This document shows, piece after piece, positions 51,756 to 60,425 of a stretch of DNA of 64,000 bases. Numbering within the stretch: the stretch's first letter is position 1; every line of letters starts with the position of its first letter. The translations under genes and the position numbers were made by a program. Below the pieces are notes generated by a model. It was not told the origin of the DNA and did no database searches. It worked only from the letters and a program-made list of their open reading frames with translations. The DNA comes from JBKEAR01 sp047972425. GTDB lineage: Bacteria; Pseudomonadota; Alphaproteobacteria; JBKEAR01. The stretch lies in contig JBKEAR010000012.1 of NCBI GenBank assembly GCA_047972425.1, positions 1-64,000 on the forward strand. The letters are read 5' to 3'.

Positions 51756-52406
51756 ATGGCACCACCAAACAAAGGGAATATCGCATTGAACGAATTACAA
51801 AAAGAAGTTTTGGGTATCGATTTATCAGCTCATGCAAGCCCCGATTGGGTGGATATTTCCGAAAATCATGAGATGTTATGGAATCTGCTTGCCGATGCCA
51901 ATGGTTTTGCCCTTTTTGGCGGTGCGCTTATTATATTCCCCACCATTAAAAGCATGAGCCCATGGCATACAATTGAAGATTTTGCCTATAGCATGGTGGA
52001 GCTAGAATTTTTGCAGGATAAAGAATTGCTCCCCTTTGCTACAGATTTATTTGGCTTTTTATATTTTGTTGCTAGTGACGGCATTTATCATATGGAAACC
52101 GAAGATGCCAAATTGGAGTTTGTATCATCGGATATTAATGGGTTTTTGCTTAAATTGGCCGAAGACGGCGATTATTGGTCTGGCCAATCGCTGTTAGAGG
52201 CTTGGGAACAAGAAAATGGAGCGCTTAATGACGGCGAGCGTTTAGTGGCTAAAAATCCGTTTATTTTTGGCGGAGAATTTGAGATTGCCAATCTGTATCC
52301 GCAAACATTCGATAAAATTTTACCATGGTATGCATCGCTTAATCAGCAGCTTAAAGATGTGGAAGACGGCACAGTTATTCAACTTTCTATGCCTGAAAGT
52401 GAATAA
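51756..52406 (+). CDS. SMI1/KNR4 (SUKH)-like protein
   Basis: Up to 216 residues, acidic, cytoplasmic. The pattern is that of SUKH proteins: LPFATDLFGFLYFVASDGIY near 106-125 matches the conserved strand of this superfamily (lpfa.d..G.....d..), and ISENHEMLWNLLADANGFAL is the preceding helix and strand. Many SUKH members are immunity proteins of contact-dependent toxins, but no toxin gene lies here, so the role is open. Start uncertain: the ATG at 51756 has no ribosome site, and a TTG at 51786 follows AAAGGGA. Confidence 0.6.
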   Translation: MAPPNKGNIALNELQKEVLGIDLSAHASPDWVDISENHEMLWNLLADANGFALFGGALIIFPTIKSMSPWHTIEDFAYSMVELEFLQDKELLPFATDLFGFLYFVASDGIYHMETEDAKLEFVSSDINGFLLKLAEDGDYWSGQSLLEAWEQENGALNDGERLVAKNPFIFGGEFEIANLYPQTFDKILPWYASLNQQLKDVEDGTVIQLSMPESE

Positions 52407-52511
52407 AGCAAGATTTACCAATTAAGAATTTGCTACTCTTTTTTGTAAGAACAAAGAAGGAAAAACCAATGGTCAATCCCTCCATTTATTGCAAAATTTA
52501 ATCAGTAATAA

Positions 52512-52544
52512 TAAAACCCTTGGCATTTACCAAGGGTTTTATAA
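52512..52544 (+). terminator. Terminator after the SUKH-like gene
   Basis: AAAACCCTTGG and CCAAGGGTTTT pair over 11 bp around a 6-nt loop, followed by ATAAAT. It probably serves the + strand gene ending at 52406. Confidence 0.8.
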
Positions 52545-52621
52545 ATAAAGCTGTTGAAGAAACTGCCTTAATTTTTTTAAAGATACAAAATATTCATCAG
52601 ATAATTTATCTGATGAAAATA

Positions 52622-52753
52622 TTAATAACTTAAGCCTGCTTTTTCTTCGCGGATGATTGAATCTTCACCCGGATTAGTATCCGGAACTCCCGGAGAAGTC
52701 GATGTGCATGCCGTTACAAAAACAACAAAAAATAAAGCTACAAACTTTTTCAT
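52622..52753 (-). CDS. Very small lipoprotein (43 residues)
   Basis: Reading MKKFVALFFVVFVTACTSTS and then PGVPDTNPGEDSIIREEKAG followed by LSY. The lipobox VTAC places the lipidated Cys at residue 16, leaving a mature peptide of 28 residues, acidic and Pro-rich, with Ser at +2/+3, which predicts outer-membrane sorting. An AAAGGG ribosome site lies about 9 bp upstream. A 10-bp hairpin after the stop (about 52590-52618) can end the transcript. It resembles entericidin-like or other small orphan lipoproteins only in size. No family is recognised. Confidence 0.75.
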   Translation of the reverse strand: MKKFVALFFVVFVTACTSTSPGVPDTNPGEDSIIREEKAGLSY

Positions 52754-52784
52754 ATTCCTGTACCCTTTAATTTTTATAAATTAA

Positions 52785-52814
52785 ATAAAAAACCCCAATC
52801 ATAATGATTGGGGC
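52785..52814 (-). terminator. Terminator of the cold-shock gene
   Basis: CCCCAATC and GATTGGGG pair around ATAAT. On the minus strand six T follow the stem. It lies 10 bp after the cspA-like stop. Confidence 0.9.
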
Positions 52815-52823
52815 TAAAAATTA

Positions 52824-53027
52824 TTATTTAACTTTTAAATCACCAGCAGCAGATTTGCCGCGGTTTTCAATAATTTCATATTCTACTACTTGGTTTTCTT
52901 CTAAAGTGCGTAAACCAGCTTTTTGAACTTCGCTAATATGAACAAAAACATCTTTGCTTCCGTCTTCAGGCTGAATAAAACCAAAACCTTTTGTTGTGTT
53001 AAACCATTTAACTGTACCAGTTGCCAT
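52824..53027 (-). CDS. Cold shock protein (CspA family)
   Basis: 67 residues, one OB-fold. The RNA-binding motifs RNP1 (KGFGFIQ) and RNP2 (VFVHIS) are intact within MATGTVKWFNTTKGFGFIQP. It acts as an RNA chaperone that melts mRNA structure. About 260 bp without a gene separate it from dapD, enough for the long 5' leader typical of cold-induced csp mRNAs. I did not identify a specific cold-shock box. Confidence 0.95.
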   Translation of the reverse strand: MATGTVKWFNTTKGFGFIQPEDGSKDVFVHISEVQKAGLRTLEENQVVEYEIIENRGKSAAGDLKVK

Positions 53028-53286
53028 TTTAATATTTTCCTTAAAAATAATAGTTAATTAATACCAACACATATGCATTGATATATCAAAAACAAAATCA
53101 TTACTCTTAAAGGAAAATAAAAAGCACTTCGAATAAAAGTAGACTTAAAATTAATACAGTAGAATATAACTTTGCTTCTAACTCTATTAGGATAATACAC
53201 AAAATAGAAGATTCCTACCTTTTTCTTTGCATCACGGGTGAAAATCAATATATTAATGATGAAAACCACATAAAACGGAGCATAAA

Positions 53287-54123
53287 ATGAGCCAATTGGA
53301 ACAAATTATTAACGAAGCATTTGAAAATAGGCAAAATATTAACGCCTTAACCCAAGGTGAGATTCGCCAAGCAGTTGACGAATCGCTAAATTTGCTCGAT
53401 TCGGGCAAAGAAACGATTGTTGAGAAAATTAATGGCGAATGGAAAGTGAATCAATGGCTTAAAAAGGCTGTTTTGTTGAGCTTTAGCCTCAATGATATGC
53501 AACTTATAGAAGGTTCTAACGGGGGTGGCCATTGGTGGGATAAAGTGCCATCGAAATTTGCGAAATGGTCGGCTGCCGATTTCCGCCAAGCGGGTTTTCG
53601 TGCCGTACCCGGCTCTATCGTGCGCCATTCGGCTTATATTGCTAAAGGTGTGGTCTTAATGCCTAGCTTTGTCAATTTGGGTGCTTATGTCGATGAAGGC
53701 ACAATGGTCGATACTTGGACAACCGTTGGCTCTTGCGCCCGTATTGGTAAAAATTGCCATTTATCCGGCGGTGTGGGCATTGGGGGTGTGTTAGAGCCAC
53801 TCCAAGCCAACCCTGTAATAATTGGAGATAACGTATTTGTCGGTGCGCGCTCCGAAGTTGCCGAAGGCGTGATTGTAGAAGATGGCTCGGTAATCTCTAT
53901 GGGTGTTTACCTTGGCGCATCAACCAAAATTATCGACCGCCATACTGGCGAAGTCTTTATGGGGCGTGTACCCGCAGGCTCGGTTGTGGTGGCCGGAACC
54001 CAACCCGGTAAACCCTTAGCCGATGGCACACCGGGGCCCAACCTTTATTGTGCTGTGATTGTTAAACGAGTCGATGAGCGTACACGCTCAAAAACATCGA
54101 TTAATGAGTTATTACGGGATTAA
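53287..54123 (+). CDS. dapD: 2,3,4,5-tetrahydropyridine-2,6-dicarboxylate N-succinyltransferase
   Basis: Succinylates tetrahydrodipicolinate in the succinylase branch of lysine and diaminopimelate synthesis. An N-terminal helical part (1-100) contains WWDKVPSKFAKW. A left-handed beta-helix of hexapeptide repeats follows (VVLMPSFVNLGAYVDEGTMV, then GVGIGGVLEPLQANPVIIGD). The C-terminal YCAVIVKRVDERTRSKTSIN is the family ending. The length of 278 is normal. An ACGGAG ribosome site precedes the ATG. Confidence 0.96.
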   Translation: MSQLEQIINEAFENRQNINALTQGEIRQAVDESLNLLDSGKETIVEKINGEWKVNQWLKKAVLLSFSLNDMQLIEGSNGGGHWWDKVPSKFAKWSAADFRQAGFRAVPGSIVRHSAYIAKGVVLMPSFVNLGAYVDEGTMVDTWTTVGSCARIGKNCHLSGGVGIGGVLEPLQANPVIIGDNVFVGARSEVAEGVIVEDGSVISMGVYLGASTKIIDRHTGEVFMGRVPAGSVVVAGTQPGKPLADGTPGPNLYCAVIVKRVDERTRSKTSINELLRD

Positions 54124-54130
54124 GGTGTAA

Positions 54131-54500
54131 GAACTTTTTTGTAAAAAAGTTCAATCAAAAAACTTTTGTTTTAATAACAGTTAAATATAGGTAATACTAC
54201 TTAAAATGATAATAAATTTTAGTATTACCTAATGCTTTGAGGTTGCCCACAGCGTAGCTGTGCGCGGGGATTATTAAGGGGTTGCAAACCCCTTAGCATC
54301 AAATTATTACTGATGTTTATATAATCATTTTATTATGTATAGACTATATAACTGCGTGAACTTTGTTCACCCTATAAAAAAGGCAGTTATCGAAAGTTCC
54401 CTTTCAGTGACTGCCTTTTCTTTAGGGTTTGTGCGCAAAGCGCACACGCAGTTATTAAGCCATGCATATATAAATTGGGTGGTCAAGCGCACAGCGCTTG
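54131..54500. repeat. Cluster of short palindromes between dapD and glmU
   Basis: The 412-bp gap 54124-54535 has no supported gene. It holds GAACTTTTTT arms around GT (54131-54152), CACAGC-GTA-GCTGTG (54248-54262), AAGGGGTT-GCA-AACCCCTT (54276-54294), GTGAAC-TTT-GTTCAC (54356-54370), GTGCGC-AAA-GCGCAC (54431-54445) and 7-bp arms around ACA (54484-54500), plus the terminator at 54376. Five of the six palindromes have exactly 3 nt in the loop. Individual sequences differ from those of the other clusters, but the design is the same. Confidence 0.75.
54376..54422. terminator. Bidirectional terminator between dapD and glmU
   Basis: AAAAGGCAGT (54378-54387) and ACTGCCTTTT (54410-54419) pair. Inside, GAAAG (54392-54396) pairs with CTTTC (54401-54405) across an internal loop. 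A- and T-runs flank it, suiting both converging genes. Confidence 0.75.
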
Positions 54501-54535
54501 GCGGGGTTTGGGGTGGCAGCCCCATTTTTATTTAT

Positions 54536-55894
54536 TTACTTTGCCGCATCTTTTTTGGCTTTTTGTTTGGTGCGGAATTTGGTGGACCAGCCATCAATAT
54601 CGCGGCGTTCAGAGCGAGTTAAGGCCAAACTATTGGGGGCAACATCGCTGGTGATGACCGAGCCAGCGCCGGTTGTTGCGCCGTCCCCGATAGTCACCGG
54701 GGCAACAAAGGCAGTGTTTGAGCCCACAAAAACGTCCGCACCGATATTGGTGCCATATTTAAAGAAACCATCGTAATTACAGGTGATAGTTCCTGCCCCC
54801 ACATTGGTACGCTCGCCAATGATGCTATCACCGATATAGGTGAGATGATTGACTTTTGCGGCATCTTTGATTTTGGATTTTTTAATCTCGACAAAATTGC
54901 CGATGTTACATCCATTACCAATTTCGGCACCGGGGCGCAGGCGGGCAAAGGGGCCGATATTGCAGCCATTACCAACGATTGCACCTTCAAAATGCGAGCT
55001 TGCACGAATATGGCACTTATCACCGATGGTTACATTTTCGGCAAAATAAACATTGGGTTCTATAGTGACATCTTTACCAATAATGGTATCGTAAGAGAAA
55101 TAAACTTGGCTGGGGTCAAGCAAGGTTACGCCGTTAAGCATATGATATTCCCGCAGGCGATTTTGCTCTAACTGTTCTAAATAGGCTAATTCCACACGAG
55201 TATTCACACCGTGGAGTTCATCGGCATAGCCTTCTACCGCTACCGAAATATAACCTTCCATATCGGCAATGGATACGGTTTCGGTTAGGTAATATTCTTG
55301 GGAGGCATTATCGTTGCTGAGTTGGTCTAAAATATCCCAACATTGGGGGGAGCGTAAGGCCATAAAGCCGGAGTTCACAAAATCCACCAATAATTCATCG
55401 GGGCTGGCATCTTTGGCCTCGACAATCGCCACCAATTCATTATCGTCATTAAGGATTAAACGGCCGTAATTGCCGGGTTCATCCGTATAAAAGCCCAATA
55501 CGGATATCATGGCCTTTTTGTTTTTCTCTAAGGCTTTTACAAGGGCAGAGAGTGTATCGGGCGTAATCATGGGTGTATCGCCATAGGTCACCAAAATGAT
55601 ACCGTTAAAGTTTTTAAGGGCTTCTTTAGCTTGCAGAACCGCATGGCCAGTACCTAAACGATCCTTTTGAATGATGGTTTGCACACCATAATCATTCACC
55701 ACTTTTTCTAAATCTTCTTGGCCGTCGCCCACAATACAAATAAGATGCTCTGGCTCCAGTTTTTGTGCAGCATTAAGGGCGTGTAACACCATGGGTCGAT
55801 GGGCAATTTTATGTAAACATTTGGGTAGGTGAGATTGCATTCTTGTGCCTTTACCGGCTGCCAAGGTAATAACCGCTAAATGATCATGCTGCAT
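54536..55894 (-). CDS. glmU: Bifunctional GlmU (GlcN-1-P acetyltransferase / GlcNAc-1-P uridyltransferase)
   Basis: Makes UDP-GlcNAc for peptidoglycan and lipopolysaccharide. The uridyltransferase domain opens VITLAAGKGTRMQSHLPKCL with the Arg and Lys of the nucleotide site, and VTYGDTPMI follows. The C-terminal acetyltransferase is a left-handed beta-helix (RLRPGAEIGNGCNIGNFVEI; HLTYIGDSIIGERTNVGAGT). It is about 452 residues. The start at 55894 has AAGGAA 6 bp upstream; an in-frame extension to 55966 lacks a ribosome site and family similarity. Confidence 0.96.
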   Translation of the reverse strand: MQHDHLAVITLAAGKGTRMQSHLPKCLHKIAHRPMVLHALNAAQKLEPEHLICIVGDGQEDLEKVVNDYGVQTIIQKDRLGTGHAVLQAKEALKNFNGIILVTYGDTPMITPDTLSALVKALEKNKKAMISVLGFYTDEPGNYGRLILNDDNELVAIVEAKDASPDELLVDFVNSGFMALRSPQCWDILDQLSNDNASQEYYLTETVSIADMEGYISVAVEGYADELHGVNTRVELAYLEQLEQNRLREYHMLNGVTLLDPSQVYFSYDTIIGKDVTIEPNVYFAENVTIGDKCHIRASSHFEGAIVGNGCNIGPFARLRPGAEIGNGCNIGNFVEIKKSKIKDAAKVNHLTYIGDSIIGERTNVGAGTITCNYDGFFKYGTNIGADVFVGSNTAFVAPVTIGDGATTGAGSVITSDVAPNSLALTRSERRDIDGWSTKFRTKQKAKKDAAK

Positions 55895-56009
55895 GTTGTT
55901 TTCCTTAAAATCTTGACTCAAATTTATAGCTCGTGTAATGGTAATCTCTTTCGTTGTGAATATCAAGATACAACTGTTTGGGCATAGCTAGTTAAGTGCC
56001 AATATTTTA

Positions 56010-57887
56010 ATGAGTAATATCAAGCCAATGGAGAATAAAATAGATACAAGTTACGATGTTATAGTCATTGGTGGCGGCCATGCGGGTATCGAGGCTGCAG
56101 CTGCGGCGGCACGCATGGGTGTGGCCACATTGCTTTTAACTCAAGATGCATCGAAAATTGGTGAGATGAGCTGTAACCCCGCCATTGGTGGCTTGGGTAA
56201 AGGGCATTTAACCCGCGAGGTCGATGCGCTAGACGGCTTACAAGGCCGTATTGCCGATGCTGCAGGTATTCAGTTTCGCCTGCTTAATCGCTCTAAAGGC
56301 CCTGCAGTGCAGGGGCCAAGGGCACAGACCGACCGTAAATTATATCGCGAGGCCGCCCAAAAATTTTTGGCAACGCAAGAAAATTTAACAATTTTATCCG
56401 ATGCCGCAATTGATATGGATTTTGAGGGTAATCAAATACGCTCTATTACGGGTGAAAGCGGCGCAGTTTACCCATGCAAAGCCGTGGTGATTACAACGGG
56501 TACTTATTTGCGTGGCATTATCCATTTGGGCGAAGAGCGCACGCCGGCCGGGCGTTGGGGCGAAGCACCATCGATACCTTTGGCCGAAAAGCTCCTAAGC
56601 ATGAATTTACGGATGGATCGCCTAAAAACAGGCACACCGGCAAGGCTTAAAAAAGATAGCATCAATTGGGATATTTTAGAGGAACAAAAGGGCGATGAAC
56701 CCCCTATTCCCTTTAGCACCCTAACCGATGAAATTACAACCCCCCAAGTGAGTTGTTATATTACCCATACCAATGATAACACCCATGAGATTATCACCAG
56801 TAACTTGCACCGCGCGCCCCTATATTCGGGGCAAATAGAAGGCACAGGCCCCCGTTATTGCCCATCAATTGAAGATAAAGTGGTGCGTTTTGCCCATAAT
56901 AAAACCCACCAAATATTCTTAGAGCCCGAAGGGCTAGATGACGATTTAATTTATCCCAATGGTATCTCAACATCTTTGCCCAAAGATATTCAAGAGGCCT
57001 TTTTGCGTTCAATTAAAGGCTTAGAGAATGTAGAAATTGCCCGTTACGGTTATGCTATTGAATATGATTATGTTGACCCGCGTGAGCTAAAACTTAGTTT
57101 AGAATTACAACAATGGGACGGATTATTTTTAGCAGGGCAAATTAACGGCACTACCGGATATGAAGAAGCTGCTGCCCAAGGGCTGATTGCCGGGGCAAAT
57201 GCAGCTGCCAAAGTGAAGGGTGTTGAACCCCTTATTTTAGGGCGCAATGAAGCCTATACCGGTGTTTTGATTGATGATTTAGTCCATTTAGGCACCAAAG
57301 AGCCTTACCGTATGTTCACCAGCCGTGCAGAATATCGGTTGCGCTTGCGTGCCGATAATGCCGATTTACGCCTAACCGATAAAGGCATTGCCATGGGCTT
57401 GGTGGGCGAAAAACGCCAAAAAGCTTTTGAACAACGCAAATCAGAGATGGAACAGGGGCGCATATTACTTTCGCAAGTTTCTGGCACACCGCAGTTTTTT
57501 GAAAAATTCGGGATAAAAGTCAATAAAGACGGCGTAAGCCGTACGGCAGCCGATATTTTATCCTTCCCTAATGTGGATTTTGATAAAGTGATAGAAATTT
57601 GGCCAGAATTGGCGGTGATTAACCCGAAATATCGGGGCGAATTGGCGGCCGAGGCTTTATATTCTAAATATTTGGATCGTCAAGAAAAAGAAATTGAAAC
57701 CCTAAAACGCGATGGTGCGCGCAAATTACCGCCCGATATGGATTATAGCCAAATACCCGGAATTTCAGCCGAGGTTGTGGATAAACTCAATAAATCTAAG
57801 CCCGAAAATTTAGCTGCTGCCGCACGAATTTCGGGGGTAACGCCGGCCGCCCTTTTGGTGGTGCTTAATTACGTTAAAAATAAATAA
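56010..57887 (+). CDS. mnmG: tRNA uridine-5-carboxymethylaminomethyl modification enzyme MnmG (GidA)
   Basis: With MnmE it modifies U34 of tRNAs that read two-codon boxes, using FAD and methylene-THF. The FAD-binding start YDVIVIGGGHAGIEAAAAAA lies near 15-34. GEMSCNPAIGGLGKGHLTRE carries the catalytic Cys, and INGTTGYEEAAAQGLIAGAN and MFTSRAEYRLRLRADNADLR follow. At 625 residues it is full length. Two in-frame ATGs (residues 1 and 7) are possible and neither has a good ribosome site. In many Alphaproteobacteria mnmE, mnmG, rsmG and parAB cluster near oriC; here mnmG stands alone. Confidence 0.95.
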   Translation: MSNIKPMENKIDTSYDVIVIGGGHAGIEAAAAAARMGVATLLLTQDASKIGEMSCNPAIGGLGKGHLTREVDALDGLQGRIADAAGIQFRLLNRSKGPAVQGPRAQTDRKLYREAAQKFLATQENLTILSDAAIDMDFEGNQIRSITGESGAVYPCKAVVITTGTYLRGIIHLGEERTPAGRWGEAPSIPLAEKLLSMNLRMDRLKTGTPARLKKDSINWDILEEQKGDEPPIPFSTLTDEITTPQVSCYITHTNDNTHEIITSNLHRAPLYSGQIEGTGPRYCPSIEDKVVRFAHNKTHQIFLEPEGLDDDLIYPNGISTSLPKDIQEAFLRSIKGLENVEIARYGYAIEYDYVDPRELKLSLELQQWDGLFLAGQINGTTGYEEAAAQGLIAGANAAAKVKGVEPLILGRNEAYTGVLIDDLVHLGTKEPYRMFTSRAEYRLRLRADNADLRLTDKGIAMGLVGEKRQKAFEQRKSEMEQGRILLSQVSGTPQFFEKFGIKVNKDGVSRTAADILSFPNVDFDKVIEIWPELAVINPKYRGELAAEALYSKYLDRQEKEIETLKRDGARKLPPDMDYSQIPGISAEVVDKLNKSKPENLAAAARISGVTPAALLVVLNYVKNK

Positions 57888-57891
57888 TCCC

Positions 57892-58656
57892 TTATTTTTC
57901 ACCCACAATATGGAGCTCTGCCACGAGCTCATATAAATCGCTACGGTAAAGGGAGCGTACATATTCCACAATGGTATCGCTGGGGTCAAAAGTACGGCGC
58001 TCAATATATAAAATGGCCGATTGCGGCGCAATTTCTAATAAGGGGGCATCGGCATTGGGGCAAATTTGCGCCGATATTTTTTGTATCGCCCGTACCGGTG
58101 CATGGTGGCTCTCGCGTAAATATTGATAAAGAGAATGTTTAATTTTGGTGGGGTCATCTAAAATTAATTGGGGGATAACCGCATGCTCGATACTTAAGGG
58201 CATATGGTTAATATAACGTATCCGTTTTAAATGAGAAACCAAGCTGCCTTTGGGGATATTAAGCCCTAACGCTTCTTGCTCGGTGGCTTTTGCGGTATCT
58301 TGGCGCAGCCATTTTTGGTGCAATTTGGTTTGCTCGGTGCCAAATTCCTCGGTAAAACCCGAAAGAGATGTGAGATTTTGCTGAATTTGCTTTTTTACAA
58401 ATGTGCCAGAGCCATGAATACGCACCACCACCCCTTTTTGGGCTAAATTATCAATAGATTTGCGGATAGTAATGCGTGAAACCCCCAGCATATTGGCCAA
58501 ATCGCGTTCGCTTGGTAAGGCTTCGTTTTCGCCAATCTGATAATTGTTAATAGTTTCTTCAATCAGCTGGCTAATACGTAAATAAATTGGCCGATTTTCG
58601 GTTGTCGGTTGTAAATATGCCTGATGGATTATATTTAAAATCTGATTATCAACCAT
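57892..58656 (-). CDS. GntR/HutC-family transcriptional regulator
   Basis: 254 residues. The N-terminal winged helix (about 15-90) contains LPSERDLANMLGVSRITIRK. The rest is a UTRA effector domain ending VEYVRSLYRSDLYELVAELH, the fold that binds small sugars or amino acids in HutC, NagR and DasR. It is divergent from murQ and the PTS genes with a 314-bp gap. That gap holds a promoter overlapped by repeated GGTAT motifs, so it is the likely local repressor, with an amino-sugar phosphate as a plausible effector (inference). Confidence 0.88.
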   Translation of the reverse strand: MVDNQILNIIHQAYLQPTTENRPIYLRISQLIEETINNYQIGENEALPSERDLANMLGVSRITIRKSIDNLAQKGVVVRIHGSGTFVKKQIQQNLTSLSGFTEEFGTEQTKLHQKWLRQDTAKATEQEALGLNIPKGSLVSHLKRIRYINHMPLSIEHAVIPQLILDDPTKIKHSLYQYLRESHHAPVRAIQKISAQICPNADAPLLEIAPQSAILYIERRTFDPSDTIVEYVRSLYRSDLYELVAELHIVGEK

Positions 58657-58777
58657 GGCTTAAATACCGCCCATAGCTACAATTTTATCTGTTGGAACTA
58701 TAAATTTCAAATCCGCCCTCATTTTTATTGTTTTCATCAAATTAGCAAAATTTTTTTATTTTAGCAAATAAAAGAAG

Positions 58778-58834
58778 TTTACTTTTCATAAAAAGGTATT
58801 ATACTGGTATTATTATTGGTATTCTAGTGGTATG
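58778..58834 (+). promoter_or_regulatory. Candidate murQ-PTS promoter with phased operator-like repeats
   Basis: TTTACT (58778-58783), 16 nt, TATACT (58800-58805). Four GGTAT motifs begin at 58795, 58806, 58818 and 58829, spaced 11, 12 and 11 bp, so all lie on one face of the helix; the first two overlap the -10 box. TGGTAT resembles the half-site of NagR/DasR-type operators, but here it is repeated directly instead of inverted. About 140 nt of leader follow to the murQ ATG. Confidence 0.55.
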
Positions 58835-58970
58835 TTTATAGCATATGTGATTTTTTCCGACATACAGACTAGCCAATAATATAGTGAGAGAGTGTACTAA
58901 TATAATAAAAACAACGAGTTAAACATTTAATTGACAGTATAAAAGCAACGGGGACGCCTAAGGAGAACAA

Positions 58971-59891
58971 ATGAAAGAACCATCTATTTATACATTAATG
59001 CAAAAAGAAGCCAATTTTGAAACCAAAAATCTTTCGCAAAAATCGACTTTAGAAATTTTAGAAATTATCAATAAGAATGATCAAATAGTTGCCAAGGCTA
59101 TATCAGAGATTTTACCAACAGTTGCCAATGTGGTAGAAGCCATGGCTTTGCGTATTCAAAATGGCGGGCGCATATTTTATGTAGGTGCAGGCACAAGCGG
59201 CCGCTTGGCGGTGCTTGATAGTGCAGAATGTCCACCGACTTTTGGGACAAGCCCAGAGCTTATACAATCGATTATTGCGGGTGGTAAAAATGCAATTTTA
59301 CATGCGGTTGAGGATGTAGAAGATAGTGAAACCGAAGCTATTGAAGCTTTAAAAGAACGCAATATATCCGAAGCCGATATCATCATTGGCATTTCGGCAT
59401 CTGGCCGTACACCTTTTGCCCTTTCGGCATTAAAATTTGGCAATGAGCTCAATTGTTTAACAATCGCCCTTTGCACCCGTGGCTCTTGTGCGATGGAAAA
59501 AGAAGCCGATATGTCGGTAATCGTTGATGTTGGCTCGGAAGTTTTAACGGGTTCATCACGTATGAAAAGCGGTACAGCACAAAAAATGCTCTTAGGTATG
59601 ATGAGCACCACTTTAATGACTCGTTTAGGCAAAGTGCATAACAATTTGATGATTGATTTGATTGCCAATAACGAAAAACTCAAAACCCGCGCTGAAAGCA
59701 TTGTGGCCACTGTATGCGATATTTCGTATGACGAAGCGGCCGAATATTTAAAACAATCGGCATATAAACCCCGCCCTGCCATTTTAATGCATAAGGCCGG
59801 GCTAACTTATGACCAAGCATTAGCTTGCATTGATAGCGAGTTTCAAAGCTTAGATGACCAGTTAGAAAATGCCAAACGCAAATTTAACTAA
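58971..59891 (+). CDS. murQ: N-acetylmuramic acid 6-phosphate etherase
   Basis: Cleaves the D-lactyl ether of MurNAc-6-P to give GlcNAc-6-P. It is a SIS-domain lyase of 306 residues. Motifs: FYVGAGTSGRLAVLDSAECP at 69-88 followed by PTFG, with the catalytic Glu86. The second phosphate loop is IGISASGRTPF, and VLTGSSRMKSGTAQKMLLGM is typical of MurQ. A strong AAGGAG ribosome site precedes the ATG. First gene of an operon with PTS components IIB, IIC and IID. Confidence 0.95.
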   Translation: MKEPSIYTLMQKEANFETKNLSQKSTLEILEIINKNDQIVAKAISEILPTVANVVEAMALRIQNGGRIFYVGAGTSGRLAVLDSAECPPTFGTSPELIQSIIAGGKNAILHAVEDVEDSETEAIEALKERNISEADIIIGISASGRTPFALSALKFGNELNCLTIALCTRGSCAMEKEADMSVIVDVGSEVLTGSSRMKSGTAQKMLLGMMSTTLMTRLGKVHNNLMIDLIANNEKLKTRAESIVATVCDISYDEAAEYLKQSAYKPRPAILMHKAGLTYDQALACIDSEFQSLDDQLENAKRKFN

Positions 59892-59923
59892 TTATATTCA
59901 TAGAAAATAAAGGGAGCTTTACT

Positions 59924-60412
59924 ATGGGAATAGAATTAACAAGAGTGGATAACCGATTACTCCATGGCCAAGTGGCCGTTATATGGAGCCATCATGCCAA
60001 GGCTAATCTTATTGTGATAGCCAATGATGAAGTTGCAGAAGATGAAATGCAACAACAGTTAATGGAAATGGCCGCCGGCAATTTGGGTGTGCGCTTTTTC
60101 TCTATTCAAAAAACGATTGATGTTATTCACAATGCATCACCCGATCAAAAAATTATGCTGCTTGTTCAAACCCCGCAAGATGTGGTGCGGTTGGTCGAAG
60201 GCGGCGTGCCGATTAACGATATTAACATCGGTAATATGCATTTTAGTGAAGGCAAAAGACAAATTCATGTAACCGTTTCGGTAGATGATGACGATATGGC
60301 GACATTTCGCCGCCTTAAAGAGCTTGGTATACGCTTTCATCTGCAACGCACACCAAGTGAAGAAAAACTCGATATTTTTGCTTTAGATGAAGCATTTAAA
60401 AAAACAAAGTAA
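59924..60412 (+). CDS. PTS mannose/fructose/sorbose family IIB component
   Basis: 162 residues. The phosphorylation site is His14 in RVDNRLLHGQVAVIW, the signature of mannose-family IIB. VRLVEGGVPINDINIGNMHF and the C-terminal LKELGIRFHLQRTPSEEKLD agree. It receives phosphate from a IIA domain, but no IIA gene or domain is found here; it must be supplied from elsewhere. It lies 32 bp after murQ and 13 bp before the IIC gene. Confidence 0.94.
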   Translation: MGIELTRVDNRLLHGQVAVIWSHHAKANLIVIANDEVAEDEMQQQLMEMAAGNLGVRFFSIQKTIDVIHNASPDQKIMLLVQTPQDVVRLVEGGVPINDINIGNMHFSEGKRQIHVTVSVDDDDMATFRRLKELGIRFHLQRTPSEEKLDIFALDEAFKKTK

Positions 60413-60425
60413 GAAAGGGTAAACA

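Noticed and set aside
54335..54776. Plus-strand frames across the dapD-glmU gap
   Set aside because: They cross the palindrome cluster and terminator and continue antisense to glmU; the translation is low-complexity and lacks a start signal.
58931..58970. TTGACA at 58931 as murQ promoter
   Set aside because: A -10 box at normal spacing would fall on the ribosome site just before the ATG, and no such hexamer is seen; the upstream TTTACT/TATACT pair is better placed.
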